64,000 nucleotides of DNA, taken from Antitrichia curtipendula (Eukaryota; Streptophyta; Bryopsida; Hypnales; Leucodontaceae). Positions 59,569 through 64,000 of the stretch are shown piece by piece. Each line of letters opens with the position of its first letter. The first letter of the stretch is position 1. The stretch covers positions 33,480,001-33,544,000 of the forward strand of contig OX579637.1 in NCBI GenBank assembly GCA_951230915.1, in the 5' to 3' direction. The translations under genes were made by a program, and so were the position numbers. A model generated the notes under the pieces. The model was not told the origin of the DNA, made no database searches, and saw nothing but the letters and a program-made list of their open reading frames with translations.

Positions 59569-60072
59569 GTTGCGTCGCTAACGTCGTGATTCGTGAAGCT
59601 GGTACCCGCGTACAAGAGATGCTCTGTGCCCAGGAAACGACGAAAACATTTAGGGTTCTGCGCATTTCTGCCGCAGCGTTAGCGAAACACGTGTAAAGGG
59701 TGCGTTTGTAGCAGGTACAGGCTTTGCTTAATCCACAGGCAAAATGTCAAAGCCGACATCTTTGATGACGTCATAAAAGACGTGCACCATAGATTATAAT
59801 GTCCAAGGGGACATTACATTCCGAACATATTCTGTGTGGGCCAGTGTCATAATAGACCAGGAGATGATTCATAGGGACAAGGGCTGCATAGTTTCCTGTT
59901 CATTCAGAAATCATACCTTAGTGTGCTCCTATTGCCGGCACAGATGTGGGGTGTACATACTACGTTTCCATTGCAGAGAGGGACTTCACACTTAGAGTCA
60001 TGGTATTTCCAATAGCCAGATGGTTCCTGACGGGATGTAAATCATGAACATGTAAATTCTCACACACTATAG
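59569..60072. other. Promoter side of the TNPA-like gene of element 2
   Basis: Start of the 3.9-kb divergent intergenic region. No gene is supported. The TNPA-like promoter should lie here. Confidence 0.4.
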
Positions 60073-61160
60073 ATGTTTTTCCGTTCCTTCAGAATTACTC
60101 AGACAATTCCTTTAGAAAGAAAGGAATTTGCAGTTGGTGTTGTAAAGTTTTACACAATTTTGTTAGTTGTAGACCATTCATTTAAGAAGAGTAGAAACTT
60201 TGCTTTGTGTTTTTTTTTCGTCTACAATGTTGTTTGTTGTAGACCATTCATTTAAGAAGAGTGGAAACTTTGCTTTGTGTTTTTTTTTCGTCTACAATGT
60301 TGTTTGTTGTAGACCATTCATTTAAGAAGAGTGGAAACTTTGCTTTGTGTTTTTTTTTTGTCTACAATGTTGTTTGTTGTAGACCATTCATTTAAGAAGA
60401 GTGGAAACTTTGCTTTGTGTTTTTTTTTCGTCTACAATGTTGTTTGTTGTAGACCATTCATTTAAGAAGAGTGGAAACTTTGCTTTGTGTTTTTTTTTCG
60501 TCTACAATGTTGTTTGTTGTAGACCATTCACTTAAGAAGAAAGGAAAGATTAGATTGTGTTTTTTTTTTTGTCTACAATTGTGTTAGTTGTGGACCATTC
60601 ATTTAAAAAAAAAGGAAATAGTAGGCTGTGTTATTTTTTTGGGTCCTATTCAATTTGTTGAAGACCATTCATTTAAAAGAAAGAAAATTTCAATTCTTTT
60701 TTTTTTTGCGTCTACGGCTCTGTTAGTTGTAGATTATTCCTTTGACAAGAAAGGAATTTTCATTTGGTATATTTATTCAGTCTATTCTTTTGTTCATTGT
60801 AGACAATTCACTTAGAAAGAAAGGAATATTTACTTTGTGAATTTCTTCCGTCTACGATGTTGCTACTTGTAGATACGTAATTCCTAAGGACATACCTTCG
60901 CACTTGCTATATTTTTTTGCGTCTTCTCTTTTGTTATATGTACACATGTACTTTCAGAAGACACGAATTATGACTTGGTGTATTTTTTTTGTCTATCCTT
61001 TTGTTTGCTATCAGCTTGTAATTTAGAAACGAAGCAAGTTTCACATCGAGTAGGTTCTTGCTATTCTTAGTTATTTGGTGTGCACAATTCATTTAGAAAA
61101 AGAGAAATCTTTACAAATGATTTGTCTGCTATTCTTTTTAAATGAAGATGTGCTCATTAA
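60073..61160 (+). repeat. 70-bp minisatellite, about 15 copies
   Basis: The anchor AGACCATTCATTTAAGAAGA and its variants occur at 60101, 60171, 60241, 60311, 60381, 60451, 60521, 60592, 60662, 60731, 60801, 60871, 60942, 61012 and 61081, a period of 69-71 bp. Each unit includes a T-run followed by (C)GTCTAC and TTTGTTGT. Copies from 60171 to 60530 are almost identical; those on both flanks are progressively diverged. The array lies between the two divergent genes of element 2. Confidence 0.85.
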
Positions 61161-63434
61161 TGTTCACTTGGGAAAGAAATTTTGGCTTACTGTGTTCTGC
61201 TGGTCTTCCCTTCACTCTATTGTGGACATATTTAATTCATGAAAATAGGGAATTCCAAAGACATTTAGCAACAGTACAATATCTGTAGGGCATGATGTTT
61301 ACGTTCAGTAACATGTATCTCGTCTGCTCAGACGTTTCATGCAATGTCATCGCAAACGTCAAAAACTGTGTGCTCATATCCCGCTAGACGTTGCATGTCA
61401 TGCAGTTCTGCGGGATTCCTCAATTGTGGACTTTTACAGCGACACTACCTTGCTGTACTGGGCCATCCTTTGTGAATTTCTGAACAACAGATCAAATCAC
61501 GTCAATTGTGGAGTTCTCCAGGCAACAGGTATTTCATCTTAACTTTGAATTCAATCCATACTTTGTAGGAACAAGGTAGTTTCATGCAATGACTGCCCAC
61601 ATGTTTCCCACTTTCTGAACTTCTTTAAAAAGAGACATGTGGATTGTTCGTCTAAAGTTACACGAAATAATGTATAAAACAAGTCATTGTGTGTTGGGTC
61701 ACTGATGCATAGAAAATGTTGTAGTTGCCATTCTGAATCAGAAGAAATGACGATGGGAAATGAATAGTACACCTACCATTGTATTCTTCGGATGTACATT
61801 TCGTTACGCTGCATGTGCTCTCTTTTTGGCAGCTCGTTGCCCAAGTCACTAACATTCCTGTCTCTATGAACGTTTATGTTGACATCCACAACGTAAAGTC
61901 CGGCGACACATAACCTGTTGAGGATGACATGTGAGAGTCTCAGCTGACGTCTTCTTTGACGTTCAGTCGGACATCACTTGAAACATTTTTAGAGCTGACT
62001 GCCGATGTGGTCACTGCTCTCATATTCTGTTATATACGTCAGGACTATGGACGTCCTTCCGTGAGGCAATGACCACCTCATATTCACTACCATGTTCACG
62101 GTGGATATTACTTCTAAGGCATTGGCATCTGGAAGAGCAGTTTCTGTACACATGATTGTACTAAAGTGCTCCTTAGGCACAGTACCGCAGCGGACGTGTT
62201 GTCAAATTTAAAACATTTCACTTCATTCAATTATATAACCGCATTTCCTACAACCTTCATGGCTTTCAATTGTAACTTGAAACACGTGATTTGTTTAACC
62301 GCGCTGTCTCAGTGGCGTTTCTCATAGGAAATGCATTTCTGTACATTAAGCGCAGAAGGGGCTTAGTAATAGACATCGCAACGACGATGACAGCTACCTG
62401 AAATGACGAGTCCTAAAACATGATGCGGTCAAACGTCATGATGTATTGGCCTGCTAGGCGCGTTCCGTAATATGTCCAAGGAGGTGCTGAGTGCTTGTAG
62501 AGATGTCAATAACAGCACGTTGTCTTCCTTCAGTTTTACATGGTACGACGCATTTCCTGTCATGTCTCATACTCATGTGATGTGCATTGAGGAAGTCTTA
62601 CATCTTCTGTATAGTTACCTTTAAAGTGTCAAGTTTCAAGGACCTTTCCTCACTTCACGCGGGACACCCATTGCGCGAGACTTCTCCCTCTCATTTGAAA
62701 TGGCGGGTAGTATCGTTCAATAGTATCCTTGCAAAATGTGTGGATAAGACCCCAACATCTTAAGCATTTACCTTCCACACATTTTCGTATTCCTAGCATG
62801 TATAGGGATATTCAATTTCATAGTTCAGCCCTTCTGGAATTCACCGTCGTCATCGTATTAGGTTCTCTGGTGCCTTCACTATACCTGACATGCTACAAGG
62901 CATTGCATGTGACGTACATTTTTTACAGTGTCTTACAAGACATCAGGAATGATGTTTTGCCGTTACATATCACGGACATTTGCATGTTGCCTGATGTCCT
63001 CTGCAACTCCTCTTGTCCACTGCAAGAGCGCCTGACGGAGTACTGTTTTGACGTTATTGCTTGTCTTTTCTATATAACTTGGTTCTAATTGTTGTGGAGT
63101 CATGTCCATGCTTCAATCGTACACCACCTTGCCAAATGGGTGAAATGTTGTTCAAGGTGAGGGCAATAAGTCCCATCACATAATGCAACGTCATGAAGAA
63201 GTTTCAGGTTCGCCTGTCTACACAAATAATAGGAGGAGAACTAGAAGTGAGGTGATACAGTGCAAAAGTTGAGGGGACCTATGTGCAGTGCATGGTGTAT
63301 TCCTTTCCCTCCACCAATGTGGGGCCAACCTCGACCTCACAATGTTCTCTGTGGTTGCAGCTGCTTGTTGAGCAAGACAGAATCCGCAACGTCGCATGTG
63401 ACGATTTTTGTCTTCCTTGACATCAAAAGCAGTA
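61161..63434. other. Intergenic region upstream of the TNPD gene of element 2
   Basis: No conserved coding block was recognised. Open frames such as 62729-63088 (+) are likely chance or untranslated leader. The sequence is again rich in GACGT/ACGTC motifs. It should contain the TNPD promoter. Confidence 0.4.
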
Positions 63435-64000
63435 ATGCGTGCCTCAGATGCGAGACGGGGCACCCGTATCCGCATCAACAGAGACGGACGTGTGCTTCGT
63501 CACATTCTAGTTGGAGACTTGATTTTGCAGACTGAGCTGAGGGTGGTCACGGAGTTGAATTTGAGGAAGTATCCTTGTCCTTGCAAGAATTGTCATGGAG
63601 CACGGCGCAAAAAAATTGATGTTATCAGGAAGCATCACAGCGAGGTGGGCAGAGATGCCTTTCTCACGAAGTCCATGATAGGGGGTGACCCTCCTGATGG
63701 TTATCCTCCAAATGGCATTTGGGTGGAAGATCTTGCATATGATGACGACATCATAGGCGCAGAGGCGAACGTAGAAGATGTCCATGTTCCTCTTCAGGAT
63801 GACGGAGGGGGACCAGATGCTGCGCATGACAGCGGAGGGGCTGCGCATCCGGAGTCTGACCCGACGCTTGATGCACAACACAACGTGCAAAGGCAATTGC
63901 TCCAGGCCCTCGACCGCGGTGATGCCATACACACCGAATCAATGGCAGCAGACAATGCTCCTGAAGACGTTGAAGTTGATGTTGACTCGGACAACATAGA
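63435..64000 (+). CDS. TNPD / Tnp2-type transposase of CACTA element 2, N-terminal part
   Basis: An ATG at 63435 opens a frame with no stop to the window end (188 codons). After a basic lead (MRASDARRGTRIRINRDGR) comes YPCPCKNCHGARRKKIDVIRKHHSEVGRDAFL. It aligns with CACTRCRGSRVKKIEIVARHHSKYGRDPYL of the element 1 TNPD: same Cys spacing, KKI, HHS and GRD. This fits the Cys-rich transposase-associated region at the N-terminus of plant Tnp2 proteins. An acidic stretch follows (EDLAYDDDIIGAEANVEDVHV...DVEVDVDSDNI), as precedes the catalytic region in this family. The catalytic part lies beyond the window. The start is chosen because it is the first in-frame Met upstream of the Cys motif. Confidence 0.7.
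   Translation, partial: MRASDARRGTRIRINRDGRVLRHILVGDLILQTELRVVTELNLRKYPCPCKNCHGARRKKIDVIRKHHSEVGRDAFLTKSMIGGDPPDGYPPNGIWVEDLAYDDDIIGAEANVEDVHVPLQDDGGGPDAAHDSGGAAHPESDPTLDAQHNVQRQLLQALDRGDAIHTESMAADNAPEDVEVDVDSDNI

Larger units (their letters stand above)
53830..64000 (+). mobile_element. CACTA (En/Spm) element 2, left part, truncated by the window end
   Basis: The left terminus CACTATAAGAAACTCGTG at 53830 matches the element 1 terminus at 10 of the first 12 positions and starts with the diagnostic CACTA. Composition and dinucleotide use change sharply here, from AT-rich to CpG-containing. A dense set of GTGGCATGTC/GACATGCCA motifs in both orientations follows, as expected for subterminal repeats. 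Inside, a TNPA-like gene on the minus strand and a TNPD gene on the plus strand repeat the layout of element 1. The right end and the matching target-site duplication (ATG, 53827-53829, would be the left copy) lie outside the window. Confidence 0.75.

Noticed and set aside
63778..63999. 73-codon plus-strand frame and 60-140-codon minus-strand frames near the window end
   Set aside because: They are shadows of the TNPD exon starting at 63435, whose Cys motif and open frame to the window end are better supported.

Overview
This looks like a transposon-dense stretch of a land-plant nuclear genome. I see no convincing single-copy host gene, no rRNA or canonical tRNA gene, and no bacterial-style operon or CRISPR. 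The evidence is large CACTA (En/Spm) elements with plant-type Tnp2, DUF4218 and DUF4216 coding exons, plant-like introns, AT-rich spacers with tandem satellites, and debris of Tc1, pogo, piggyBac-like and DUF7869-type elements. That mixture suggests a non-seed plant (fern, lycophyte or bryophyte) with a large genome. The lineage is inference and not proven from sequence.

Layout. 0-2.5 kb: a CCGGA-rich island with one intact 497-aa ORF of unknown function. 3.2-7.5 kb: a decayed minus-strand gene of a repeat-like family containing a GQHN motif. Its introns, and the spacers at 7.7-8.7 and 15.5-16.3 kb, carry many copies of a near-perfect palindrome (AGGTCAA-N-TTGACCT). 10.5-16.7 kb: AT-rich DNA with a GC-ended MITE-like hairpin, a 970-bp element with piggyBac-type TTAA/CCC ends, a foldback repeat, a ~177-bp satellite arranged as dimers, and a 94-bp tandem repeat.

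16,953-40,672: a complete 23.7-kb CACTA element (element 1), bounded by CACTAGTAG termini and a 3-bp GTC target-site duplication. It carries a minus-strand TNPA/Transposase_24-like gene (19.2-23.7 kb) and a divergent plus-strand TNPD (Tnp2) gene (30.8-36.3 kb). The TNPD gene has decayed in its N-terminal half. A Stowaway-like MITE is nested between the two genes.

40.7-53.8 kb: AT-rich DNA with three decayed transposase genes (Tc1-like, pogo/DDE_1-like, DUF7869-like), a tRNA-derived SINE candidate and a minisatellite phased on 11 bp.

53,830-64,000: the left part of a second CACTA element (element 2). It has the same divergent layout: a minus-strand TNPA-like gene whose exons join in phase, a 70-bp minisatellite in the intergenic space, and a plus-strand TNPD gene whose first exon is open to the window end. 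In En/Spm-type elements the TNPD product cuts the termini and the TNPA product binds subterminal repeats. Both elements appear to encode both parts. Element 2 looks younger and possibly still coding; element 1 is decayed.
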